DNA of 51,784 bases from an uncultured Microscilla sp. GTDB lineage: Bacteria; Bacteroidota; Bacteroidia; Cytophagales; Microscillaceae. Location: the NCBI RefSeq assembly GCF_947493425.1, contig NZ_CANLRP010000041.1, positions 1 to 51,784 of the forward strand, given 5' to 3'. Both the position numbers and the translations under genes were made by a program. The notes under the pieces were generated by a model. It searched no databases. It saw only the letters and a list, made by a program, of their open reading frames with translations, and had not been told where the DNA came from. Of this stretch, positions 24,276 through 33,059 are shown in pieces (position 1 is the stretch's first letter; every line of letters starts with the position of its first letter).

Positions 24276-25805
24276 TTACAACTTATCTACTACCAATTTA
24301 TAAGTAGGGTCTTCTACAATGTTTACATCAATGATGCGCTCTGCGTTCTTAAGTAGTTTATAGCAATCGGGGCTTAGGTGTTTGAGGTGTATTTTTTTGC
24401 CCACTTTCTCATAGCGCTCAGTAATCTTGTTCAATGCTTCAATGGCTGACATATCTACCACCCTGCTTTCGGCAAAATCGATGATTACTTCATCAGGATC
24501 GCCCAGTACATCAAATTTATCACTAAAAGTACTTACCGAACCAAAAAACAAAGGACCATATATTTCATAGTGTTTTATTCCGTTGTCGTCAACATATTTA
24601 CGGGCACGAATACGCTTGGCGTTGTCCCAGGCAAATACCAATGCGGCAATGACTACTCCAATGATTACAGCAAGTGCCAGGTTGTGCAATACCGCAGTGA
24701 TCAATGTTACCAACACCATAATGAAAATATCTGATTTAGGCATTTTGTTAAGTGTACGCAAACTTGCCCATTCAAAAGTACCAATTGATACCATAATCAT
24801 TACTCCAGTAAGGGCAGCCATAGGAATCATTTCAATAATGCTGGAACCAAACATTACAAATACCAGTAGTAGTATAGCGGCTACAATACCCGATAAACGC
24901 GCCCTGGCACCAGAAGAAATGTTAATTAAACTTTGACCAATCATAGCACAACCTCCCATGCCGGAAAAGAAACCAGAAAAAATATTGGCAAGTCCTTGCG
25001 CCACTGCTTCCTTGTTGCCTCTTCCACGGGTTTCGGTAATTTCATCAATGATATTTAGCGTGAGTAAACTTTCTATCAAACCAACTCCTGCTACTATAAA
25101 GGCATAGGGAAGAATGATTTTGAGAGTAGCAAAAGTGAAAGGAATGACTGGAATGTGAAAAGGAGGGAACCCACCTTGAATAGAGGCTTTGTCGCCTACT
25201 GTAGCTGTATCTATGTTCATAAAAAACACCAGACCAAATACAACCAATATGGCGACCAGCGAAGAAGGAACAACCTTGGTCAATTTGGGTAAACCCCAAA
25301 TAATAACCATAGAAAGTAACACTAACCCAAGAAATATAAATAATGGTTCGCCTGTAAGCCAGTCTCCGGCGGGGCCTTTAAATTCGCCAAGTTGGGCGCT
25401 AAAAATAATGATGGCGAGCCCATTGACAAAACCAAAGATAGCAGGGTGTGGAATCAAACGGATGAGCTTTCCTAGTTTTAAAAAACCAGCTGTAGCTTGT
25501 ATAACACCTGCCAAAATCACGGTAGCAAATATATACTCTGCGCCGTGTGTCTTGGCCAAGGTTACAATCACTGCGGCAATAGCACCAGTGGCTCCTGAGA
25601 TCATTCCGGGGCGTCCGCCAAAAATAGCGGTCACCAATCCCACCATAAAGGCTGCATAGAGCCCAGTAAGTGGAGACAACTTAGCCATTAACGCAAAAGC
25701 AACTGCTTCTGGTACCAAAGCAATGGCTACGGTCAAACCTGATAAAATTTCGTTTTTGTAATTGACCTTTTGAGAAAGGTCAAATAAGTTAAAATACTTT
25801 TTCAT
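24276..25805 (-). CDS. SulP family anion transporter with STAS domain
   Basis: A 509-residue inorganic anion permease. The membrane part (~1-395) has the SulP signature near the start (GLTVAIALVPEAVAFALMAKLSPLTGLYAAF) and the GGCAMIGQSLINISSGARARLSGI segment. The C-terminal STAS domain (~405-505) holds IIDFAESRVVDMSAIEAL and an LSPDCYKLLKNAERIID end. Relatives move sulfate, bicarbonate or chloride, often with Na+ or H+. Relatives of the BicA type take up bicarbonate, but the substrate cannot be fixed here. Confidence 0.9.
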   Translation of the reverse strand: MKKYFNLFDLSQKVNYKNEILSGLTVAIALVPEAVAFALMAKLSPLTGLYAAFMVGLVTAIFGGRPGMISGATGAIAAVIVTLAKTHGAEYIFATVILAGVIQATAGFLKLGKLIRLIPHPAIFGFVNGLAIIIFSAQLGEFKGPAGDWLTGEPLFIFLGLVLLSMVIIWGLPKLTKVVPSSLVAILVVFGLVFFMNIDTATVGDKASIQGGFPPFHIPVIPFTFATLKIILPYAFIVAGVGLIESLLTLNIIDEITETRGRGNKEAVAQGLANIFSGFFSGMGGCAMIGQSLINISSGARARLSGIVAAILLLVFVMFGSSIIEMIPMAALTGVMIMVSIGTFEWASLRTLNKMPKSDIFIMVLVTLITAVLHNLALAVIIGVVIAALVFAWDNAKRIRARKYVDDNGIKHYEIYGPLFFGSVSTFSDKFDVLGDPDEVIIDFAESRVVDMSAIEALNKITERYEKVGKKIHLKHLSPDCYKLLKNAERIIDVNIVEDPTYKLVVDKL

Positions 25806-26335
25806 ACAATAAGTCTAAGGAGCAATATAATCATTGAGAAGTCTTCTCTGGCCTTTTTATTTGCAGGCGCGAAGGTAACAATTTTTAATGGAGCTTGGTG
25901 GTTTGCTATCAAAGTTTTGGGAAAGTAGCATTAAAAGCTGATACAGTATTGATTTTTGACAAGACCGAATATAATTCTAAAGGAAAAAATTAAGGTTATT
26001 TTACGATACACAACAGTAGTAATCTTTAATTCATACAATAAAAGGTTGTTTTTGATGATGTATACTTAGCTAAACATTAAAAAGATCTTATTTTGAAGGT
26101 ATAGAGATTTTGTGGGTGTTTATTAAGTGAAAATGGGGTTGTAAAATTTGTTTGGAGGGTGTGCTAAAGCAAAAAAACTTGAGGGAAGTAGATAATGGTT
26201 ATCTACCGTCCCCCAAGATCCTTCAACCAGCTATGCATGACAAATGTAAGAAAATATTTTTAAAACACAATGTTTACATGTGAAAAAATATTAAACCTAA
26301 GGTTTTTATTAAGCCTTTCGCTCACCATCATTGGC
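25806..26335. other. 530-bp gap without a gene
   Basis: AT-rich, with no frame longer than 60 codons of any quality. It holds the 3' terminator of the oxidoreductase gene (26171-26216) and, presumably, the SulP promoter. Nothing else is seen. Confidence 0.6.
26171..26216 (-). terminator. Intrinsic terminator of the oxidoreductase gene
   Basis: CTTG-GG-GTAGATAA and TTATCTAC-CC-CAAG form an imperfect stem at 26178-26216. On the minus strand it is followed by seven T. It lies 120 bp past the stop of the gene ending at 26336. Confidence 0.75.
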
Positions 26336-27811
26336 TTACAACCAGTCCCTTTTGAGCTTATCAAAGGCAATGATGCCGCTCAATACTGCTCCTGGAATAC
26401 CCTGTCCAGGGTAAGCAGTGTCGCCACATAAATAAGCTTTGTGTTGATCAAGACGGGCACCTACCATTTGCCAAGGTTTTGTGTTCATGTATTGTGGGTA
26501 ACCACCCACAAATCCGTGGGCACGTCCTGTCCATTTTTGCCATGACTTTTGGGTAGACGAATGACTATATACAATATCTTCTTTGGCAAGAAAACCTTTT
26601 TGTTCCAATGTATCAAGGATGACTTGTTCTACCAGACCTTTGTTGATGTTTGTATTTTTTGCAGGATGAGCTATGTGTGTGCTTATCGAAGCCACCATTT
26701 GTCCTTTAGTGTCACATCGACTGGTGTCTTCGGGGTGGCTTAAGCTTACAAAAATACTGTGTGAACCTATTTCGGGCAATGGCTTGGGCAGGTGTATTTG
26801 GTGATGAATGCAATTTTGTGGGGTATATTTACCAGGCGTAAAACCAATGCCCATTTGAAAAGCACTGTTGAGTTTTTCAGAAGGTAACACCTTATGCTTA
26901 AGTGTAGACTTTACAGCGTTTTTGTACAATTGTACCGTATTATTGAGTGGAACACCTGATATAAGAAAATCACAGGTATAGTTACCTTTTTTTGTCGTTA
27001 TTTCATATTGTTGATTTATCGTATTGTATTCGATATGTTGTACTCCGTTTCGTAGCATTACCTCCGACCCATGTTGTTCTAAATATTCAATCAATGGATT
27101 GACGAGGTTAATCAAACCACCGGGCATATAATAGTTTTTGTAATTAGTATAACAAAGTGCGGTTGCTCCAAACAACACATTTACTTCAGGGTGGTAGTTT
27201 TGAGCAGTTATGAGGAGTTGCTCATCTACAAAATCGACAAACAGTTGATTGTCCAATAAATCAAACTTTTTGAGTAGCCACTGCATCGAAAAAAAATCGT
27301 ACCTGGCATAATTCACCTGTTGTACACTGGCGTTGCGTATACATTGCCACCAGTCGGCTAGTTGAGTAGGAGGGAAGGCTGTTTGACGCAGGGAGGTTTT
27401 CCAAACGAATTGGCTCACCTTATAGCAAAACTCCCAAAACTTGCGTTGATTTTTTTTGCCAAAAACCCGCTCTGCTTCTGTAATCCAGGCATCTAGTGAT
27501 TGGTAGCGTTGTGCCACCTGCTGGTCTTTGAGGTGTACTTGCATGGGCAACGACAAGTAGGTAGGGTTTAGCTTGATGCCAGTCTGATTTAGCAAATACT
27601 GCAAAGGCATGTGTGGGTCAAGCCCTACCAGTGTGGTAGCACCACTTTCAAAAACAAAACCTTTACGCCAATAAGAACTAGTGCATCCACCAGGTAAATA
27701 ATTTTGTTCCAGTACTAAACAATTGAGTCCTTGCTGGGCAAGCAAACAGGCAGTGGTAAGGGCTCCCATTCCTGAACCCACAATGATGACTTGATGATGA
27801 GTTGGTTTCAT
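26336..27811 (-). CDS. CrtI-like FAD-dependent oxidoreductase
   Basis: I start at the ATG at 27811 (MKPTHHQVIIVGSGMGALTTA), giving 491 residues; an upstream start at 27961 would add 50 residues before the dinucleotide fold and is not plausible. The Rossmann motif GSGMGALTTACLLAQQG (~12-28) and the LPGGCTSSYW and C-terminal GDTAYPGQGIPGAVLSGI segments are those of the phytoene desaturase / carotenoid isomerase family. It could act in carotenoid or other isoprenoid oxidation, or on an unrelated substrate; no carotenoid gene is next to it. Confidence 0.82.
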   Translation of the reverse strand: MKPTHHQVIIVGSGMGALTTACLLAQQGLNCLVLEQNYLPGGCTSSYWRKGFVFESGATTLVGLDPHMPLQYLLNQTGIKLNPTYLSLPMQVHLKDQQVAQRYQSLDAWITEAERVFGKKNQRKFWEFCYKVSQFVWKTSLRQTAFPPTQLADWWQCIRNASVQQVNYARYDFFSMQWLLKKFDLLDNQLFVDFVDEQLLITAQNYHPEVNVLFGATALCYTNYKNYYMPGGLINLVNPLIEYLEQHGSEVMLRNGVQHIEYNTINQQYEITTKKGNYTCDFLISGVPLNNTVQLYKNAVKSTLKHKVLPSEKLNSAFQMGIGFTPGKYTPQNCIHHQIHLPKPLPEIGSHSIFVSLSHPEDTSRCDTKGQMVASISTHIAHPAKNTNINKGLVEQVILDTLEQKGFLAKEDIVYSHSSTQKSWQKWTGRAHGFVGGYPQYMNTKPWQMVGARLDQHKAYLCGDTAYPGQGIPGAVLSGIIAFDKLKRDWL

Positions 27812-28323
27812 AGATTTATTGGCAAAGTTACACTCGTTTTGGTATCGGGTAAGCTGGTTGTTTGAACTTTGCAGATCAGGAGAATGTTTATAAAATTTAA
27901 TTTTTTTTGTAAGTAGTACATTACAAATAGTAGCTTTTGGTCTATATATAGGCAGGTACAAAACTTCACTTTATTTGAAAACATATTTTAGCGGTTTTTG
28001 GTAAGCTTTTTCGAGAAAGAAGTTATTCTGAAAGGGAAAGGTAAATGCTTAAGTGACCACATAAAATTTTGTTTTTTTTTAGTTTTAAAAACTTTTAATA
28101 GTTATAAGGCAGGAGTGATTCAAAAAAGCAAAAAAAACAGCGGTAAAAATACCATTTTAGTAAAGCCAGTATTGGTGACCTATGCTTTGCTTCTTAGAAT
28201 TGTTTCGAATTTATTTATTACATTGCAAAGAAAGTGAAACAAAAACAGTAGAGATATTGTTTGGTGTATGACTGCTTTCAAAATCATTTTTACTAATTTT
28301 TTTGCATTAGTAACACTTTATAA
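27812..28323. other. Divergent intergenic region
   Basis: About 510 bp between the CrtI-like gene (minus) and the pterin operon (plus). It must carry both promoters, but no clear TAnnTTTG plus TTG pair was found. A frame of 79 codons at 27998-28237 begins with TTG and has a Lys-rich, Phe-rich composition; I treat it as noise. Confidence 0.5.
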
Positions 28324-28734
28324 ATGAGAGCAATAATTGCACGTAAAGAACACTTCAACGCAGCCTATCGTTTGCATAACCCTGATTGGAGCGAAGAAAA
28401 AAACCAAGACATTTTTGGACCTTATAATAATCCAAATTATCACGGTTGTAATTTTGACCTTGAGGTACAGGTCATAGGTGAGATAAACCCTATAACTGGC
28501 TATGTGATGCGTACCGAAGATTTGGCTGTATTGGTGAAAACCCAAGTGTTGAATAAGTTCGACCATAAGAACTTAAATTTGGATCTTGAGGAATTTGAAC
28601 GCCTGAACCCCACTATCGAAAATATCGCAATGGTTATTTGGCGAATTTTGAGAGAAAAGCTGGATCCTAAACTCGATTTAAAAATCAGACTGTATGAAAC
28701 AGAGAGAAACTTTGTTGAATTCCCTGCGTCCTAA
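28324..28734 (+). CDS. PTPS/QueD homologue lacking zinc and catalytic residues
   Basis: A 136-residue protein matching the 6-pyruvoyltetrahydropterin synthase / QueD fold over its whole length (ARKEHFNAAYRLHNPDW, NPNYHGCNFDLEVQVIGEINP, FDHKNLNLDL, PTIENIAMVIWRIL, LYETERNFVEF). In active enzymes zinc is held by AAH and HGH and a Cys in FGKCNNPN is catalytic. Here these are AAY, HGC and FGPYNNPN. Two of three zinc His are thus replaced (by Tyr and Cys) and the catalytic Cys is Tyr. The conserved DHKNL and the Glu of the final YET motif remain. It is followed 4 bp later by folE, so the pair works in pterin metabolism. It may be a pseudo-enzyme, a regulator, or carry a new metal site. Confidence 0.8.
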   Translation: MRAIIARKEHFNAAYRLHNPDWSEEKNQDIFGPYNNPNYHGCNFDLEVQVIGEINPITGYVMRTEDLAVLVKTQVLNKFDHKNLNLDLEEFERLNPTIENIAMVIWRILREKLDPKLDLKIRLYETERNFVEFPAS

Positions 28735-28738
28735 TAAT

Positions 28739-29440
28739 ATGAATGGAAAGCATAAAAATGGAGTTCATAATCACAAAAATAATGACAAAATGAACATGGA
28801 GGAGATGGGGGACGAACACGTAGCCTCTTCTTATGAGACTCCTTTACGTGAGGATGCATTTGAGGTGAGCGATGATACTAAAATTAAACTCATTGAGGAA
28901 CGTTTTCGCGAAATTATGGAAATTATGGGGCTCGACCTAAGCGATGATAGCCTGAATGGTACTCCTCACAGGGTAGCTAAAATGTATATTAAAGAAATTT
29001 TTAGTGGGTTAAACCCTGCCAATAAACCAGCACCTACATTGTTTGAAAACGTGTATAAGTACAATGAGATGTTGGTAGAAAAAGACATTACGTTTTTCTC
29101 TAATTGTGAGCATCACTTTGTGCCTATTTATGGTAAAGCCCATGTAGCCTATATTTCAAGTGGTAAAGTGATAGGCTTATCTAAAATTAATCGAATTGTT
29201 CAATACTTTTCGCGCCGCCCACAGGTACAAGAACGCCTGACTATTCAGATTGGTAAAGAGTTGGAGAAAATGTTAGACACTGGAAGCGTTGCAGTGGTAA
29301 TGGATGCTGCTCACATGTGCGTTTCATCACGTGGTATACAAGATACCAACAGTACTACGGTAACTTCATATTATAGTGGTAAGTTTCAGGAAGAAGCCAC
29401 CCGTAATGAGTTCTTAAAGTATATAGAAATGAACAAATAA
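28739..29440 (+). CDS. folE: GTP cyclohydrolase I
   Basis: A 233-residue enzyme that opens GTP to dihydroneopterin triphosphate, the first step to folate and other pterins. The ATG at 28739 starts 4 bp after the PTPS stop; an earlier ATG at 28694 overlaps the PTPS gene and is less likely. An unusual N-terminal His/Asn/Lys/Met-rich leader of ~50 residues precedes the domain. Zinc ligands are the Cys of FSNCEHHFVP, the following His, and the Cys of AHMCVSSRG. The C-terminus ends EFLKYIEMNK. Length is slightly above usual because of the leader. Confidence 0.92.
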   Translation: MNGKHKNGVHNHKNNDKMNMEEMGDEHVASSYETPLREDAFEVSDDTKIKLIEERFREIMEIMGLDLSDDSLNGTPHRVAKMYIKEIFSGLNPANKPAPTLFENVYKYNEMLVEKDITFFSNCEHHFVPIYGKAHVAYISSGKVIGLSKINRIVQYFSRRPQVQERLTIQIGKELEKMLDTGSVAVVMDAAHMCVSSRGIQDTNSTTVTSYYSGKFQEEATRNEFLKYIEMNK

Positions 29441-29474
29441 ATTGCTGTAAGACACACAAATAATATAATATAAT

Positions 29475-29499
29475 AGGTTGGCTATGGCCAGCCTTTTTT
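29475..29499 (+). terminator. Intrinsic terminator of folE
   Basis: AGGTTGGC (29475-29482) pairs with GCCAGCCT (29487-29494), one G-U pair, loop TATG, followed by a run of T. It ends the PTPS-folE operon. Confidence 0.85.
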
Positions 29500-29847
29500 C
29501 TTAACAATCATTTGATAGTAAATAAAAATTTAATTGATAAGTGTCTGGTTATGAGTTTTTTATGGGTTCAAGTTGCACTTATCTGAAAAAAAACACCTGG
29601 CATTTGTCATTTTTCTGTCAGTAGAGCATTGTTATTAATGGAAGGATTTTATAATCACCGTTTTTCTAAAAAAAACTAATTCGGGGCCTCTTTTTGCCTG
29701 ATGTAGAGGTACCCACCAACATAAAAGGCATCTGAAGCTTCAGATGCCCTTTATCAAAAAATATTGAGGGAATTATTATAAATAATGTTAATCCATTTTT
29801 GCCTGATGGATTATACTTTCACTTATCAAGTACATTTTACCTATCCA

Positions 29848-29902
29848 ATCTCTCCCCCCTTTGTAATAAACTTTTAATGTTTTTTGCGATAGGGGGAGAG
29901 AT
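29848..29902. repeat. Perfect 11-bp inverted repeat
   Basis: ATCTCTCCCCC (29848-29858) pairs with GGGGGAGAGAT (29892-29902) across a T-rich 33-base loop. It is not followed by a T-run on either strand and does not fit a simple terminator. Confidence 0.5.
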
Positions 29903-29963
29903 CAGGGTAACCTACTCATCTTTACTACTTCATCACTTAAAATAACTCACCTAAATTTCATTT

Positions 29964-29989
29964 CAAAAAAATACCCTCCAGAGAGGGTA
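29964..29989 (-). terminator. Intrinsic terminator of the repeat-protein gene
   Basis: TACCCTC (29972-29978) and GAGGGTA (29983-29989) with loop CAGA, followed by seven T on the minus strand, 35 bp past the stop of the gene starting at 31175. Confidence 0.8.
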
Positions 29990-30023
29990 ACTAATCATTA
30001 TTTCTTTTGTAGCGGCTTGACAA

Positions 30024-31175
30024 TTAATCATCATTTGTGTCAAAGTCTTTGTCGATGCCATGTATTTTGTAAGAAACCAAACGGCTCAATGGCAGCTGTT
30101 TGTTGGTTTTTTTGTTCATCTTTTGGATAAAACCAGTGGTAACCCCATGTATTTTGCACGAAATTAACCTGGAAGCAGATACTTCTTGATAGCCTAGTTT
30201 ATTGAGTGCTTGTACAAATTCAGGAGTTACTCCGTGAATCTTAAAACTGGTAAGTTTAGATGCACTTAGTTGGTCATATCCCATTTTCTTAAAATCCTTG
30301 ACAAATTCAGGCGTGACTCCGTGTATTTTAAACGCAATAAGTTGAGCAGCAGATAAGTTGGTTATACCTGTTCTTTTCATGTCATTCATAAACTCTTCTG
30401 TCACTCCATGAATTTTAAAACCTGTAACTTTATTCATAGAGATGTCGCCAAACTTCTCACGCGATGTTTTCACAAATTCAGGTGTGACCCCATGAATTTT
30501 AAAAGCAATCAGTTTGCTTGCTTTAAGGTCGCTACCAGCGACTTTTTTCATTTTTTCTATAAAGGGTTGAGTCACTCCATGTATTTTGAAAGCAATTAGT
30601 TTATTCAATGAAATATCTCTAAATCCAGCATTGTGTACTTTTTTGATAAATTCTGGTGACACATTGTGGATTTTTAGGGCAATGAGTTTAGAGGTGGAGA
30701 AATTTTTGTACCCCGTTTTTTTAATGTCTTTCACAAACTTTCTACTTACATTGTGTAGTGTCATTGCCATGAGTTTGTCGTTGCTTATTCTGTCAAAACC
30801 TTCCTTTAGCAAGAAATTGCGAAAATCCTGATTGGGTTGAAAAGTAAAATCACCCGCACCTGCCTTGCCTACAAAAGCTCCGTTAAAGCTAAGCTTGCCT
30901 GCGTCTCTACTGAGCGTGAAAGTATGGTTTTCTTTGTTGTTGGGTTGGAGCCCACTAAATTCCTGTTGCTTATACGATGAGCTACTGTTCCAACGACTAT
31001 GCTGCCCATTGTCTCCTGCGCGGTTTATGGTTATCTGCAGCCATACTTTGTTATTTTTTCTTAGTTTGGCTACCCATTCACCTTTTATATTAGTGGTAGA
31101 TGAATTGTTTTGAGCATTGGTTTGGCAAAAAGCCAACATAGTTGCCAGGATAATGAGTGATAATATGCGTTGCAT
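30024..31175 (-). CDS. Secreted protein of ~nine 29-residue repeats
   Basis: A 383-residue protein (ATG 31175; another ATG at 31184). It has a signal peptide ending NAQ, then a beta-rich domain (~25-115), then a string of ~29-residue units of the form xGxxxLSASKLIAFKIHGVTPEFVKxxKK. I count eight full units and one partial. The unit core KIHGVTPEF resembles repeats found at the end of some BlaR1/M56 peptidases and other bacterial signalling proteins, where they are predicted to be helical. No enzyme motif. Probably a periplasmic scaffold. Confidence 0.82.
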   Translation of the reverse strand: MQRILSLIILATMLAFCQTNAQNNSSTTNIKGEWVAKLRKNNKVWLQITINRAGDNGQHSRWNSSSSYKQQEFSGLQPNNKENHTFTLSRDAGKLSFNGAFVGKAGAGDFTFQPNQDFRNFLLKEGFDRISNDKLMAMTLHNVSRKFVKDIKKTGYKNFSTSKLIALKIHNVSPEFIKKVHNAGFRDISLNKLIAFKIHGVTQPFIEKMKKVAGSDLKASKLIAFKIHGVTPEFVKTSREKFGDISMNKVTGFKIHGVTEEFMNDMKRTGITNLSAAQLIAFKIHGVTPEFVKDFKKMGYDQLSASKLTSFKIHGVTPEFVQALNKLGYQEVSASRLISCKIHGVTTGFIQKMNKKTNKQLPLSRLVSYKIHGIDKDFDTNDD

Positions 31176-31184
31176 AAAGTACAT

Positions 31185-31729
31185 GGTTATATAGTTTACT
31201 AATTGATTATTTGATGCGTTATTTTAAAAATCAAAAAAGGAAACTATTACTTTAGAGAAAGGTTACAGGCAGACCATAAGTTTTCTTGAAAATATGTATC
31301 AAACCAACCACTGTGTAGGCTTGTGTTATTACAATAGTCCATAGTATTTAGTCCATAGTCCGTAGCTGATTTGAGTAAATGTTTACCTTATTAAGCCCTG
31401 TAAACCGAGCCTGTAGCTCTGCTACGGCGAGCTCAACGAAGTTAATCAGTAGTTTATACTAAAGTTGCGTACCTACTTTATTTTTAAAAGGGTTTCAGTT
31501 TTAGGTCTACGCCGTGCAATTAAATAGTTTTTAAAATCATAACCTGCTGATAACCGAGCCTCTGGCGAGTCCTTAGATACCGATGTATATCGGTGCTCAC
31601 CGAAGGTAATCAGCAGTCAACTTTGGCTAAAATCACTGCGGAGTATTGTTATTATAAAAGCAAAAAAATAATTAAGGTAAGCAACAAGTGCCAGGTGAGG
31701 CGTTTGTTGTTGAACCTGAAATAACTGAC
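31185..31729. other. Gap holding dispersed repeats
   Basis: No gene is seen. A repeat related to the one at the window end covers 31462-31650 (listed separately). A related palindromic stretch (GTAGC-TCT-GCTAC and ACGAAGTTAATCAGTAG) occurs at ~31398-31452 and shares the AACCGAGCC...TAATCAG ends with the insert at 31540-31627. Confidence 0.5.
31462..31650. repeat. Dispersed repeat with a 96-bp insertion
   Basis: 31462-31538 matches the reverse complement of 51708-51784 at 75 of 77 positions, and 31638-31648 matches 51697-51707 exactly. Between the two parts the 31.5-kb copy has extra DNA bounded by the 8-bp direct repeat TAAAATCA (31532-31539 and 31628-31635). The insert has near-perfect 12-bp inverted ends (CTGCTGATAACC 31544-31555 and GGTAATCAGCAG 31605-31616) and an inner hairpin ACCGAT-GTAT-ATCGGT (31579-31594). 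Confidence 0.75.
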
Positions 31730-32557
31730 ATGATGAAGAAAAAACTACGAATAGCTCTACTGATACTCTGGTTTATGCCTGGTATGATGTTCAATGATTT
31801 AACTTTTGCTCAAGTAAATGTATCACATACTGGAGCACAGGTTTCTTATGGAACCCGGTTCGATGATATTACCACTGGACTTAATACTCAAAGTGGGCAA
31901 ATGCTTACCTTTATTATAGATAATTTCTCTACCTGGCCTTATGGTGATAATTTTTTCTTTGTAAACTTCTTTTCGGGACAGTTTTTAGACGCCAACAATC
32001 AACCCACGGGCAACCACTACAGCTTGTATGCCGAGTGGCAACCACGAATTAGTCTAAAGAAAATATTCAACGGAGGGGGAGAAGATCCCAAGAAGCGTTA
32101 CCGGATTAAAAACCGCCAGGCGATCAGTTACAACAATGCGTTTGGGGTAGACGATATTTTATTGGCAGGGCAAATCAACCAAGGTGAAAACTATCATGCT
32201 CGAATGATTGGGTTATCGGTCAATTTTAGGGTGCCGCTATTCAATGTATTTTTTATCAATGGGTATTACCGTTATGATAACTCCGATTTTAAAACTTATC
32301 AAATTACCGGAGTTTGGGGGTTGCCTATTCGTATTAGTAATCGATTAGAGTTCTCCTTTCAGGGCTATTTTGACATGTTTCAAAGCCAAAACGATGGTTT
32401 TGATATTTTGACTCAACCTAATATTGCCTGGAAGGTAAGCAAGCTTTTTAGCGAAGACCCTCAAAATACTTTTAAAATAGGGGTAGAGTGGTTTTACCAT
32501 CGCAATAGTACCTGGACAACAAGTACTCCACAGTTTTTTGTGCGTTGGGCGTGGTAA
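31730..32557 (+). CDS. Tsx-like outer-membrane channel protein
   Basis: A 275-residue protein (ATG 31730) with a signal peptide ending TFAQ. The mature part is beta-rich and ends in an aromatic residue (FFVRWAW), as outer-membrane barrels do. Motifs such as YGTRFDDITTGLNTQSGQMLTF and LYAEWQPRISL resemble the nucleoside-specific channel Tsx/DUF5020 group. A role in small-molecule passage is likely; the substrate is unknown. Confidence 0.65.
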   Translation: MMKKKLRIALLILWFMPGMMFNDLTFAQVNVSHTGAQVSYGTRFDDITTGLNTQSGQMLTFIIDNFSTWPYGDNFFFVNFFSGQFLDANNQPTGNHYSLYAEWQPRISLKKIFNGGGEDPKKRYRIKNRQAISYNNAFGVDDILLAGQINQGENYHARMIGLSVNFRVPLFNVFFINGYYRYDNSDFKTYQITGVWGLPIRISNRLEFSFQGYFDMFQSQNDGFDILTQPNIAWKVSKLFSEDPQNTFKIGVEWFYHRNSTWTTSTPQFFVRWAW

Positions 32558-32598
32558 ATTTCAGCGCATATTTTTAACAACTTAAACGAACTATATGT

Positions 32599-32955
32599 AT
32601 GAGTATTTTTAAAAAGTTTTTGAAGGATTTGGCAGATGATGCCGAAAAAGAAATCAATGGTTTTTTGGATAAATTAGAGGAAGAAACCAATGTACAAAAA
32701 ACACCATCGCCATCTAATGGGGGAGGCAGTCACTTTCACGACTCTTACTCTAATACACCTCACACCGATGAAGAGGAGCAAAGTAGTGGTAGTTATAAGT
32801 CTGACAAAACCTGTTGGAAATGTAAGCAGGCTACAGTATATTATCTGGGGACTGATTTTGTCAATGGTAATCCAATGACTGGAGCCAGCGATTGTGAGGT
32901 AGATCACATTTATCGTTGCAAAAGCTGTGGAAATAAATGGACAGAATCTTATTAA
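32599..32955 (+). CDS. Zinc-ribbon protein
   Basis: A 118-residue protein with a charged helical N-terminus (~1-35), a Ser/Gly/His-rich linker and a C-terminal zinc ribbon made of CWKC (~71-74) and CKSC (~107-110). It has no signal peptide. Function unknown; such ribbons bind protein or nucleic acid partners. Confidence 0.65.
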   Translation: MSIFKKFLKDLADDAEKEINGFLDKLEEETNVQKTPSPSNGGGSHFHDSYSNTPHTDEEEQSSGSYKSDKTCWKCKQATVYYLGTDFVNGNPMTGASDCEVDHIYRCKSCGNKWTESY

Positions 32956-33002
32956 AACAAAAGGATACATCAATAAAAATATTCTTAAATTGTATCTTCA
33001 AT

Positions 33003-33040
33003 AGGCTTTTGATTTATTAACCAAAAGCCTGTTTCTTTTT
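33003..33040 (+). terminator. Intrinsic terminator
   Basis: AGGCTTTTG (33003-33011) and CAAAAGCCT (33022-33030), perfect 9-bp stem, followed by GTTTCTTTTT. It lies 20 bp before the GTG start of the next gene. Confidence 0.8.
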
Positions 33041-33059
33041 GTAATTCAAACCAATTATT

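Larger units (their letters stand above)
29441..30023. other. 580-bp gap with several inverted repeats
   Basis: Contains the folE terminator (29475), a perfect 22-bp palindrome at 29727-29748 (core CTGAAGCTTCAG), a perfect 11-bp inverted repeat (29848-29858 with 29892-29902) with a ~33-bp loop, and the terminator of the repeat-protein gene (29972-29989). The palindromes may be terminators or dispersed repeats. No gene is seen. Confidence 0.6.

Noticed and set aside
27998-28237. 79-codon frame between the oxidoreductase and the pterin operon
   Set aside because: Starts with TTG, Lys- and Phe-rich, no domain; more likely untranslated promoter DNA.
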